A DNA stretch of 22,092 nucleotides from assembly GCA_964522445.1 (NCBI GenBank), contig CAZFUY010000049.1:1-22092 (forward strand), in the 5' to 3' direction. The notes beneath the pieces were generated by a model. It saw only the letters and a program-made list of their open reading frames with translations. It ran no database searches and was not told the DNA's origin. This DNA comes from CAZFUY01 sp964522445 (GTDB lineage Bacteria > Pseudomonadota > Gammaproteobacteria > SZUA-229). The first letter of the stretch is position 1. Each line of letters starts with the position of its first letter. Positions 7,453 to 15,035 of the stretch are shown one piece after another. The position numbers and the translations under genes were made by a program.

Positions 7453-7818
7453 CTAATTATTTGCCAGTTTTTTATTAATAATATTTCTAAGATCATCAAC
7501 AGATGATAATTTATTTATATTTTTATCATCCAGCCACAAACTGAGTTTATTGTTTTCTAATTTAAAAATTGCCGGATAATTTTCGCTGATTTCAGGATGT
7601 GATTTTATAAATTCGTCTTTATGTAGAAATTCACAATCAACATCAAGTTCTTCTAAAAACTTAACCCAGTTTTCACGAACGCTAAAAAAACCATGGGTTA
7701 TTGCACATAGATTACATTCATATGTTTTAGGTGATAAAATTTTATGAGCAATATCTGTTACCGTATTAAATAAACCTGAGTCTGCATTGTATACAAACAC
7801 CAATTTTGTATCAGCCAT
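7453..7818 (-). CDS. Small CXXC-containing protein of unknown function
   Basis: 121 residues, soluble. It opens with a beta strand (KLVFVYNADSG) followed by HKILSPKTYECNLCAITHG with a CXXC pair, then a conserved-looking WVKFLEELDVDCEFLHKDEF block and a later PAIFKL strand. The overall order, including a Pro-Ala before a strand, is reminiscent of a thioredoxin-like or glutaredoxin-like fold, but I cannot confirm that. I have seen similar proteins annotated only as hypothetical. It is encoded convergently with the HAMP gene (3-bp gap) and lies 61 bp after the ArsR-rhodanese gene on the same strand, so the two may be cotranscribed. Confidence 0.75.
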   Translation of the reverse strand: MADTKLVFVYNADSGLFNTVTDIAHKILSPKTYECNLCAITHGFFSVRENWVKFLEELDVDCEFLHKDEFIKSHPEISENYPAIFKLENNKLSLWLDDKNINKLSSVDDLRNIINKKLANN

Positions 7819-7829
7819 TGCTATAACTC

Positions 7830-7858
7830 TTTATATTTTTTAATTATATTTTAGTCAA
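7830..7858 (-). promoter_or_regulatory. Candidate sigma70 promoter for the CXXC protein
   Basis: On the minus strand, TTGACT (7858-7853), a 17-bp spacer and TATAAA (7835-7830) match the sigma70 consensus well. The -10 box ends only 11 nt before the ATG at 7818, so the transcript would have almost no leader, while an AAAGAG Shine-Dalgarno-like stretch overlaps the -10 box. In DNA this AT-rich the match may be accidental. Confidence 0.35.
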
Positions 7859-7879
7859 TAAATTAGTTTCATAGTTCAG

Positions 7880-8545
7880 TTATTCATTGCTCTCTACAGG
7901 CATACCCGATACTTTCCATTCAGGAAAACCATCTTCCATGCGCCGTGCGCTGAAACCTTTAGCTCTCAATTTTTCAACTGCATCAAAAGCAAGTATGCAA
8001 TGCGGGCCACGGCAATAGGCTATCACTTCTTTATCAGATTCTATTTTAGACAAAAACTTTTCCAGCTCACTCAAAGGCACATTAACCGCACCCGGCACAT
8101 GACCTGAAGCAAATTCTTCAGCAGGCCGCACATCCAGTACCGTCACTAAATTATCTCGCACCCTTTCCAGTAACTCATCTCTTGGGATGGGTTCTAAATT
8201 GTCTTTTACTGTTAAGAAACTATTAACCAGTCGTTCTACATCCGCAACATGGCGTTCAGCAACATTTCTAAGGGCATCCAGCAAAACAACAACATCATCA
8301 CCGCTAATGCTGTAATACACCTTAAGCCCCTGTTTACGTGAAGTGACCAGATCAATCTGTCTCAACTGCTGCAAATGCTGTGAAGTATTGGCAACAGTAA
8401 GTCCGGATAGCTTAGCCAGCTCATCGACACTGCGCTCTCCCTGAGCCAGAAACTCCAGTAACTCCAGCCGGTTGCCATTGCTGACCGCTTTACCGACACG
8501 GGCAAATTGTGAGAATAGATCCTGTTTAAAATTGACGGTTGACAT
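7880..8545 (-). CDS. ArsR-family transcription regulator fused to a rhodanese domain
   Basis: 221 residues from the chosen ATG at 8545. A TTG 30 bp further upstream is open, but it would lie inside the likely promoter/operator, and the ATG has a purine-rich stretch (AGAAAGTGGAA) before it. Winged HTH at about 10-100 (recognition helix around VANTSQHLQQLR); rhodanese domain at about 120-217 with LDVRPAEEF, GHVPGAVNVPL and the active-site loop CRGPHC (Cys178, Cys183). These are the only cysteines in the protein: the HTH lacks the ArsR-type CVC arsenite site. By family analogy it is a repressor that responds to persulfide or another thiol-reactive signal through the rhodanese cysteine. It is divergent from the ten-gene cytochrome/arsenic run, which it probably controls together with its own gene. 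Confidence 0.92.
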   Translation of the reverse strand: MSTVNFKQDLFSQFARVGKAVSNGNRLELLEFLAQGERSVDELAKLSGLTVANTSQHLQQLRQIDLVTSRKQGLKVYYSISGDDVVVLLDALRNVAERHVADVERLVNSFLTVKDNLEPIPRDELLERVRDNLVTVLDVRPAEEFASGHVPGAVNVPLSELEKFLSKIESDKEVIAYCRGPHCILAFDAVEKLRAKGFSARRMEDGFPEWKVSGMPVESNE

Positions 8546-8568
8546 TGTTCCACTTTCTACTATTATTG

Positions 8569-8590
8569 TATTCAAGCGATTAATTGAATA
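8569..8590. promoter_or_regulatory. Candidate ArsR-type operator in the divergent spacer
   Basis: A perfect inverted repeat TATTCAA-N8-TTGAATA, 22 bp in all. It overlaps TACAAT on the minus strand (8570-8565), a good -10 box for the regulator gene, and ends 2 bp before TTGACG on the plus strand. AT-rich interrupted palindromes of this size are the usual ArsR/SmtB binding sites. Its place between the repressor and the run it faces makes autoregulation and control of that run likely. Confidence 0.6.
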
Positions 8591-8591
8591 G

Positions 8592-8597
8592 TTGACG
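8592..8597 (+). promoter_or_regulatory. Candidate -35 box for the cytochrome/arsenic operon
   Basis: TTGACG matches the sigma70 -35 consensus at 5 of 6 bases and abuts the palindromic operator. A matching -10 is not clear: TATGTA (8613-8618, 15-bp spacer) and TATCAA (8617-8622, 19-bp spacer) are both imperfect. A leader of roughly 25-30 nt would precede the ATG at 8652. Confidence 0.4.
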
Positions 8598-8651
8598 TTT
8601 AATTATTATAACTATGTATCAATGATTTACACAATACCCCCGGAGCAAGCC

Positions 8652-9515
8652 ATGACATTTTATGAGTTTATTATGGAGAATGAAAAAACCATTCGCCTGA
8701 GCTTTTTTCTGGGTATTTTAAGCATTATGGCCATCTGGGAAATTATTGCACCCAGACGCGCCTTAACCGTCTCTAAAGTCCTACGCTGGAGCAATAATCT
8801 GGGACTGGTGTTTTTTAACAGCTTTATATTACGTTTAATTTTCCCGGCAGCCGCTGTTGGCATGGCGGCTTTTGCTACCGATCATGGCTGGGGCTTATTA
8901 AATTATTATCAGCTTCCTCCTCTAGCCGCGATAATTATTTCAATTATTGCTATGGATTTTATTATTTATTTACAGCATGTACTGGTACATGCCGTACCTG
9001 CACTGTGGCGATTACACCGAGTACATCATGCCGATCTGGATTACGATGTCACCACCGGCGCTCGTTTTCACACGCTTGAAATTATCCTCTCCATGCTGAT
9101 TAAATTCGCCACTATTGTGGTACTGGGCGCACCTGTTGTTGCCGTTATTATTTTTGAAGTCACACTTAATGCCATGGCCATGTTTAATCATGGCAATGTA
9201 GGCTTACCAAAATCACTGGATAAATTTCTTCGCTTATTTATTGTCACACCGGATATGCATCGTGTGCATCATTCTATTGAAGATGATGAAACCAACAGTA
9301 ATTTTGGCTTTAACCTCAGCTGGTGGGATCGCCTGTTTGGTACTTATCGAGAGCAACCTCGTGCGGGTCATAAAGGCATGACTATCGGCATTCATAAATT
9401 CCGTGACACTAAACAGGCCACATGGATTACCGGCATGCTGGCAATGCCTTTTATGGGAAAAATTAGCGGCTATGTTATTAATCGACGTGAGTGGAATGAT
9501 CAGGAAACACAATGA
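8652..9515 (+). CDS. Sterol desaturase / fatty acid hydroxylase superfamily membrane di-iron protein
   Basis: 287 residues from the ATG at 8652, preceded by GGAG at 8642-8645 with 6-nt spacing; upstream in-frame starts (TTG 8592, ATG 8622) lack a comparable site. Hydrophobic segments lie at about 16-33, 48-75, 91-110 and 146-175. The histidine cluster of the family is complete: H109-X3-H113, H122-X2-HH (125-126), H140, H180 and H203-X2-HH (206-207), which would bind two irons for O2-dependent C-H hydroxylation or desaturation of a lipid-like substrate. It is the first gene of the run and overlaps the next by 4 bp (ATGA). Whether it acts on membrane lipid, hopanoid or another substrate is not visible. 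Its presence with arsenosugar genes raises the possibility of lipid modification, which is inference. Confidence 0.9.
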   Translation: MTFYEFIMENEKTIRLSFFLGILSIMAIWEIIAPRRALTVSKVLRWSNNLGLVFFNSFILRLIFPAAAVGMAAFATDHGWGLLNYYQLPPLAAIIISIIAMDFIIYLQHVLVHAVPALWRLHRVHHADLDYDVTTGARFHTLEIILSMLIKFATIVVLGAPVVAVIIFEVTLNAMAMFNHGNVGLPKSLDKFLRLFIVTPDMHRVHHSIEDDETNSNFGFNLSWWDRLFGTYREQPRAGHKGMTIGIHKFRDTKQATWITGMLAMPFMGKISGYVINRREWNDQETQ

Positions 9516-10477
9516 ACACAAAACTAATACGAATTATTTTATTTATAACACTCATAGCCGGTATAGCCGCAGTTATTGGCAACCGTGATTTACTTGACAC
9601 AACTGCATTACAGGGCTGGATTGAAAATTCAGGTTCTGCTGCACCATTAGTATTTATGCTGGTTTATATTATCGGCACAATATTTTTCTTTCCAGGTTCT
9701 GTACTTACTCTTCTTGGTGGTGCTTTATTTGGCCCATTGCTGGGCACATTTTATAACCTCACCGCCGCCACTATTGGTGCTATGTTATCTTTTTTAATTG
9801 CGCGTTTTCTGGCATCAAACTGGGTGGCAGAAAAAACCGGCGGCCGTTTAAAGCAGTTAATCAATGGTGTTGAGAATGAAGGCTGGCGCTTTGTGGCCTT
9901 TACTCGATTAGTGCCCTTATTTCCCTTTAATTTACTCAACTATGCCCTTGGCCTGACTCGTATCAGTTTTACCCAATACAGCATCGCAACGTATGTCTGC
10001 ATGTTACCCGGCGCTTTTGCCTATACCTACCTGGGTTATATCGGGCGTGAAGCTGCAACAGGTGGTGAAGACCTGATACAGAAAGCCATGTTAGCTCTGG
10101 CTTTGCTGGCAGTTGTATCTTTCCTGCCTCGAATAATCGGCAATTTCCGCAAAGGCGATATGATCAATATTACAGACTTAAAACAGCGTCTGGATGCCAA
10201 TGAAGATTTGTTATTACTGGATGTGCGTACAGCAGAAGATTATGAGGGTGAGCAAAATCATATTGCTGGCTCTACACTTATTCCACTGGAAGAACTGGAA
10301 CAACGTATTAACGAGCTGGACGATTATCTGGAAAAACCAGTAATCACAATATGCCGTACTGATCGCAAATCAGCAAAAGCTGCACAGATACTGGCACAAA
10401 AAGGCTTTGCCGATGTACATGTGGCAAAGATGGGCATGACAGACTGGATCAAAAATGGTTTTTCAGTTGAAAAATAA
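9512..10477 (+). CDS. TVP38/TMEM64 (DedA-like) membrane protein fused to a rhodanese domain
   Basis: 321 residues. The N-terminal segment at about 6-24 is hydrophobic; the TVP38/SNARE-associated domain covers about 45-210 with FFFPGSVLTLLGGALFGPLLG (57-77) and the FTRLVPLFPFNLLNYALGLT block (130-149). A cytoplasmic rhodanese domain follows at about 217-316, with LLLLDVRTAEDY, an acidic HIAGSTLIPLEEL and the active cysteine C281 in CRTDRKSA. TVP38-type proteins are putative membrane transporters or lipid scramblases; the rhodanese part would handle persulfide sulfur or sense thiols. It overlaps the hydroxylase gene by 4 bp and precedes the polyferredoxin fusion by 36 bp. It brings the number of rhodanese domains in the locus to two, with the one in the regulator. 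Confidence 0.92.
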   Translation: MNTKLIRIILFITLIAGIAAVIGNRDLLDTTALQGWIENSGSAAPLVFMLVYIIGTIFFFPGSVLTLLGGALFGPLLGTFYNLTAATIGAMLSFLIARFLASNWVAEKTGGRLKQLINGVENEGWRFVAFTRLVPLFPFNLLNYALGLTRISFTQYSIATYVCMLPGAFAYTYLGYIGREAATGGEDLIQKAMLALALLAVVSFLPRIIGNFRKGDMINITDLKQRLDANEDLLLLDVRTAEDYEGEQNHIAGSTLIPLEELEQRINELDDYLEKPVITICRTDRKSAKAAQILAQKGFADVHVAKMGMTDWIKNGFSVEK

Positions 10478-10513
10478 TTTTTTATTACGCTTTAAAATAA
10501 AAAAGAAAACACT

Positions 10514-12910
10514 ATGCAATTAACCCACTTTCCACGCAAAGTAGACAGCACACAGCAGGATCTTATGCCTGCACGTTATAGCCTGTGGGTACAGATATTA
10601 AGCATGGCCGCATTTACCCTTGCCTTTGCTGGCTGGCTCAATGAAGTCTGGCTTATGTGGTTTGAAAATCCCATCTGGCTTAACCGCTACACCGAATATG
10701 GCATTATTCTGTCATTTGGCATCTGGCGAATTATTGCAGAAAAAAATAGCTACACTCGAAAACGGCTAATTATTCTGGTGTCCATGGTTACTATCTTCTG
10801 GTGGCTTATTCCCTGGCTCTATCCTTTTTATGAACCCTATGTGGGTTTTTTATGGAGTCAGCCGGTATTTCCATCTTTGCATGTGCCGGGGACTATCACT
10901 TTCTTTCTAATTCTAACCACAGTATTTTTATTTGGCCGCCGCATCGTCTGCGGTTTTAACTGCCCCTGCGTGGGCATACGCGAAACAGTTGGTTTTGCTT
11001 TTCGTGATCGCACCCTGCGCTCTGAATGGACATGGTTACTTCGCCACAGCAAATGGTTTTTCTTTAGCTACTATGTAGGCGTGATGGTAGTCACCCAGTT
11101 TCCACCCAATTCCTGGACAGTCAGTTTTGTGGGTGGCTTTTACCTTATTGTCGCCATAACTTATTTTGGCAGTTTCTTTATTGCACCCTTAGTTGGTAAC
11201 CGCTTTTACTGTCGCTACCTGTGCCCTTATGGCGCAACTTTTGGCCTGCTAAATCATGCCGGTTATTACGGCATCGATATGGATAAAGATAAATGCAACG
11301 ATTGCCAACGCTGTGAACAGGTGTGTGACATGGGCATTCCTGTGTGGCATCAGGGACAGGAGAGTGGCCGAGTCACCGCACTTGAAGATTGCATGGGCTG
11401 TGCCCGTTGCATTGTCTCCTGTCCTACAGATGCGCTGGAAATTAAAGACATTCGTAATGTGTTTAAACCAGCGCTAAAACAAAACGCCAGTCATTTACTT
11501 AAGCGCAAAATAAAATCTGAACCTGAACTTATTCGTCAGTCACCTGAAAATAGAACAGCCGCGACAAGAATAAATGACTGGGATGAAATCACCACAACGC
11601 CCGATCTTTTACAGATACAGGCACAGGCAAGTCGCTGTATGGATTGCGGTCTTCCCGGTTGTATTAATGCCTGTCCGCTACAAAATCGTATTCCCGAATG
11701 GCTGGAACAGGTTGCCGCTGGCAATATCAAAAAAGCTGCCAGCATTGCACACAGCACCAGCAATCTGCCTGAAATCTGTGGAACAGTTTGCCCTCAACAT
11801 CGGCTTTGTGAAGGCTCATGCACTAAAAATAATGAACCTGGTGGCGCGGTGACTATTGGCGCTATTGAGCGCTATTTAACTAACAGCGCACTGGCTAACA
11901 ACTGGCAACCAGCAATAAAAACAGCTTCCATAAATAAACATATCGCCATTATAGGTGCAGGCCCTGCAGGACTTGCCTGTGCCGATGAGCTTAGTAAAGC
12001 AGGCTGTAAAGTAACCGTGTATGACAAAGAGAAAAAAATTGGTGGCTTAATGGCAACCGGCATACCCGCTTTTAAACTGGATAAAAATATGCTGCAAAAG
12101 CGTCATCAACTATTGCAGCAACAGGGGGTTATTTTTGAACTGGGCATTAACGTAGATAAAAAACATTTACAGCAACTGCTACAAAATCATCACGCTATTT
12201 TTCTGGGCATGGGCGCACAAACATCACGAGATTTAAAATTACCAGGGCAACAGTTGCACGGGGTAACAGATGCCATTTCTTATCTGGCACAGGTAAATCA
12301 ACAGCAACAACAGACTGCAATGACTGGCAAACAGGTCATCATTTTAGGTGGAGGTGATAGCGCCATGGATTGCGCACGTTCGGCTATTCGCCAGGGAGCA
12401 TTAAGCGTGACTGTTGCTTATCGAAGTGCTGAAGAAAAAATGCGCGCTTCACCAAAAGAAAAACAGGCCGCGCTAAAAGAAGGCGTAAAATTTCTGTTTG
12501 ATCATCAACCCATAAAAATACAGGGGGCAGAATCTGTTACCAGCATCCTGTTTAAACACCATGACAGCAACAGATATATTCACTGCGATTCTATTATCTT
12601 TGCCGTAGGCCAGATAAATAAAACAGAAAGCTGGATGACACAACTGGGCATAAAAACCAGTGAACAGGGCGCGATTATAATTAACCCGCAGGGGCAAACC
12701 AGCCACGAAAAAATCTATGCCGGTGGAGATAACACCAATGGCCCCGATTTAGTGGTGACAGCCATTGCCGCAGGACGGCTTGCTGCTCATGGTATTTTAA
12801 AAAGTTTTATGCCCACTCAACGTATTATTCAGTCATTTAAACTGAAAAAAACAATTAGCCATACACACATGCAGCCTTCAATGGCCAAACAATCAGGAAC
12901 GGTACAATGA
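10514..12910 (+). CDS. Membrane polyferredoxin fused to a GltD-like FAD/NAD(P) oxidoreductase
   Basis: 798 residues, two modules normally encoded separately. Residues 1-315 resemble NapH/NosR/CcoG-type membrane ferredoxins: hydrophobic segments at about 24-49, 64-78, 85-105, 126-141, 182-196 and 205-227, cysteine pairs CGFNCPC (146-152) and CRYLCP (233-238), then two [4Fe-4S] clusters C261/264/267/271 and C293/296/299/303. Residues 370-798 resemble the glutamate synthase small subunit and related NAD(P)H oxidoreductases: cysteines 375/378/383/387 and 422/426/432/436 for further Fe-S clusters, an FAD loop GAGPAG (481-486), a second dinucleotide loop GGGDSA (612-617) and the C-terminal AGGDNTNG. 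It probably moves electrons between cytoplasmic NAD(P)H or ferredoxin and the membrane/periplasm, with the cytochromes downstream as partners. It overlaps the diheme cytochrome gene by 4 bp. Confidence 0.92.
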   Translation: MQLTHFPRKVDSTQQDLMPARYSLWVQILSMAAFTLAFAGWLNEVWLMWFENPIWLNRYTEYGIILSFGIWRIIAEKNSYTRKRLIILVSMVTIFWWLIPWLYPFYEPYVGFLWSQPVFPSLHVPGTITFFLILTTVFLFGRRIVCGFNCPCVGIRETVGFAFRDRTLRSEWTWLLRHSKWFFFSYYVGVMVVTQFPPNSWTVSFVGGFYLIVAITYFGSFFIAPLVGNRFYCRYLCPYGATFGLLNHAGYYGIDMDKDKCNDCQRCEQVCDMGIPVWHQGQESGRVTALEDCMGCARCIVSCPTDALEIKDIRNVFKPALKQNASHLLKRKIKSEPELIRQSPENRTAATRINDWDEITTTPDLLQIQAQASRCMDCGLPGCINACPLQNRIPEWLEQVAAGNIKKAASIAHSTSNLPEICGTVCPQHRLCEGSCTKNNEPGGAVTIGAIERYLTNSALANNWQPAIKTASINKHIAIIGAGPAGLACADELSKAGCKVTVYDKEKKIGGLMATGIPAFKLDKNMLQKRHQLLQQQGVIFELGINVDKKHLQQLLQNHHAIFLGMGAQTSRDLKLPGQQLHGVTDAISYLAQVNQQQQQTAMTGKQVIILGGGDSAMDCARSAIRQGALSVTVAYRSAEEKMRASPKEKQAALKEGVKFLFDHQPIKIQGAESVTSILFKHHDSNRYIHCDSIIFAVGQINKTESWMTQLGIKTSEQGAIIINPQGQTSHEKIYAGGDNTNGPDLVVTAIAAGRLAAHGILKSFMPTQRIIQSFKLKKTISHTHMQPSMAKQSGTVQ

Positions 12911-13689
12911 AAAACTTTAGCCGGGGATTTTTTTTCCTGGCAAGCCTTCTTGAATACACAACTGCATTTGCCAGTCACAGTTATGGGGGCCTGGATCTGT
13001 GCGCACTTTATCCTGAAATAATGCCACCCGGTTTAAATGCAGAACTGTTGCCCGAACCTAAAAGCAAAGCTGCAGCCCTGATGCAAAATTATTGCATCCA
13101 GTGCCACGCCTTACCCGGGCCAGGTCGCCACACGGCAAAAGAATGGCCGCAAGTACTGGAACACATGCAAACATTAATGGATGTTTCAAATCGCTTTGGT
13201 GGCTTAATGGGTAATATAAAAACGCCTTCTGCTACGGAACAAAAACAACTGCAGCAATATTTATCTCAATACGCATTAAAACCGATTCAGCAAAAACCAC
13301 AGGGTATTGGCGCAAGCGCATTTGAAAATCACTGCGGTGCTTGCCACGCATTACCCGACCCTACTTACTACGCTACACAATGGCCTCAACTTATTAAAAG
13401 AATGCAGCACAATATGAGCGTGATGAAATACTCACCGCCTTCTGTTGATGTAGTGATACAAATTCAACATTTTTTACAGCAGTATGCGCCAGCAAATTCT
13501 ACAGGCTCATCAACTATTGAATCTTTTGATTCCAGTAAACAGAAAAACCTGAAGCAGAACAGGCCACTGCATTTTGAAAGCTGGCTGGCACTGGGGCCTT
13601 TTTTATTGTTAGTAATTCTAGGATTTATTCGATGGTGGCATAGTATGCAAAAAGCAAAAAATACAGGCCGCCAAATGAGGCCGCTTTAA
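12907..13689 (+). CDS. Membrane-anchored diheme cytochrome c
   Basis: 260 residues. Signal peptide at about 1-23 (ends AFASHS). Two heme motifs, CIQCHALPGP at 63-67 and CGACHALPDP at 143-147, lie in an internal duplication with an 80-residue period: each is followed by Y/H-X-A-X2-WPQ and a helix ending in a QQY stretch. A C-terminal membrane helix at about 226-244 with a basic cytoplasmic tail anchors it. It would carry electrons between the membrane polyferredoxin and the soluble multiheme proteins. The start ATG overlaps the previous stop (ATGA), and its stop overlaps the next start (TAATG), indicating tight coupling. Methionine or histidine sixth ligands are not resolved. Confidence 0.92.
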   Translation: MKNFSRGFFFLASLLEYTTAFASHSYGGLDLCALYPEIMPPGLNAELLPEPKSKAAALMQNYCIQCHALPGPGRHTAKEWPQVLEHMQTLMDVSNRFGGLMGNIKTPSATEQKQLQQYLSQYALKPIQQKPQGIGASAFENHCGACHALPDPTYYATQWPQLIKRMQHNMSVMKYSPPSVDVVIQIQHFLQQYAPANSTGSSTIESFDSSKQKNLKQNRPLHFESWLALGPFLLLVILGFIRWWHSMQKAKNTGRQMRPL

Positions 13690-15035
13690 TGCGTATAAAA
13701 TATCTCTGGATTCCCATTTTAATAGTAGCCATTCTTGTACCTGCCGGTTTTTATTATGTTGACTGGAGCAAGTCCGGCGAAGGTGCTGGACTCTATTCCA
13801 GAGAATGGTTGCCTGAAGCCATTTTTGGCTACTGGAACCCGGATGATTTTTATACTTCAGTAAATTCTGTGGCAGGTGAATTCAGTGGTGAACAATGCAT
13901 CGAATGCCATCAGGGAGTCACCCCCGGCATAGTCAATGACTGGCGTAAAAGCAGACATTCAAATCCAGGCAATGGACAGGCAATAGTTTATTGTTCCGAT
14001 TGCCATGGTAATAATCATCAGCATCTACATTTGCCCACACCAAAAATTTGCAGCGCCTGCCACTCAACTCAGCACCAGCAGTTTGAAGATGAAAAACGTT
14101 ATGGTTTCCCCAGCCACGCGCTTGCTATGGAACGCGCCATGGATGCCAAACATTTTGTTGATAAACCTAAAGCCGAAGTGACTGCCTGTATGCAGTGTCA
14201 TTCAGTCGCAACCAAATGCGACTCCTGTCATACACGTCATAAATTCAGTGCAGCCGAAGCGCGTCGTCCTGAATCCTGCGTTAGCTGTCACAGCGGGCCA
14301 CCACATCCCGATGATGAAACTTATTTTAATTCTGCTCATGGCCAGCTTTATCTTAAAGAAGGTGAAAACTGGGACTGGTCAAAACCATTGTCAAAAGGAA
14401 ACTACCCTGCACCCACCTGCGCCTATTGTCATATGGGCAATGGCAAACATCAGGTGGCAGATAAATCAATCTGGAAGTTTGGTATAAAACAGGTCAACCC
14501 ATTAAGTTCAGGCAATGAAGTCAAACGCAGGCAATGGATTAAATTATGTAGCGATTGCCATGACGCAGAATGGTCTGCCCTTCAGCTCAAAGCCATGGAT
14601 AAGGAACGCAAGCAGGCATGGAAAAAACTTTATCAGGCTGAAGCTATTCTTAAAGATTTACGCACCAATGATGAGCTGCACCCATCAGCTGAGCAACGCC
14701 CACCCTATCCTGGTGACACAACTGACAGTTTATTTCAGCGAGAACATATTGGTTTCTTTGAAGGACAGGCCTCCGCCTTTTATAACGTATCACCTATCGA
14801 ACGTGATTATTTTGAAATGTGGTATTTCAATAATTTAGCCGCCTACAAAGGTTCTGCTCATGGTGATATTTCTTTTGTTAATAAGGGACATAAAGCCATG
14901 GATAAAAGTCTGCAAAAAATAAAACAAAACGCAGAAACTTTACGTGCTTTGGGTAAAAATGAAATAGATAAAACAGGCACTAAAAATATCTGGCTTAAAG
15001 GTGAATACACTGAATTTAACAGGGAGCATAACTGA
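13689..15035 (+). CDS. Octaheme c-type cytochrome, hydroxylamine-oxidoreductase-like
   Basis: 448 residues with eight CXXCH motifs at 70, 102, 121, 167, 177, 197, 244 and 287 (first Cys of each). The N-terminus is a membrane anchor or uncleaved signal (about 5-25). Motif spacing and context (WRKSRH after heme 1, CVSCHSGPPHPDDETYFNSAHG at heme 6, CAYCHMG at heme 7) match the HAO-like multiheme family that includes Nitrosomonas HAO and epsilonproteobacterial haoA. In HAO, heme 4 is the active-site heme cross-linked to a tyrosine; heme 4 here is CMQCH at 167-171, and the C-terminal EMWYFNNLAAYKG segment offers candidate tyrosines, though I cannot say a cross-link forms. Possible roles are reduction or oxidation of a small nitrogen, sulfur or arsenic species. 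It is coupled to both neighbours by 1-bp overlaps. Confidence 0.9.
   Translation: MRIKYLWIPILIVAILVPAGFYYVDWSKSGEGAGLYSREWLPEAIFGYWNPDDFYTSVNSVAGEFSGEQCIECHQGVTPGIVNDWRKSRHSNPGNGQAIVYCSDCHGNNHQHLHLPTPKICSACHSTQHQQFEDEKRYGFPSHALAMERAMDAKHFVDKPKAEVTACMQCHSVATKCDSCHTRHKFSAAEARRPESCVSCHSGPPHPDDETYFNSAHGQLYLKEGENWDWSKPLSKGNYPAPTCAYCHMGNGKHQVADKSIWKFGIKQVNPLSSGNEVKRRQWIKLCSDCHDAEWSALQLKAMDKERKQAWKKLYQAEAILKDLRTNDELHPSAEQRPPYPGDTTDSLFQREHIGFFEGQASAFYNVSPIERDYFEMWYFNNLAAYKGSAHGDISFVNKGHKAMDKSLQKIKQNAETLRALGKNEIDKTGTKNIWLKGEYTEFNREHN

Noticed and set aside
8546..8575. TTG start extending the ArsR-rhodanese protein by ten residues
   Set aside because: It overlaps the likely -10 box and operator, and the ATG at 8545 has better upstream context and matches where the conserved HTH begins.
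8592..8651. Longer N-terminus for the hydroxylase from TTG 8592 or ATG 8622
   Set aside because: GGAG with correct spacing precedes ATG 8652; the TTG coincides with the -35 box.
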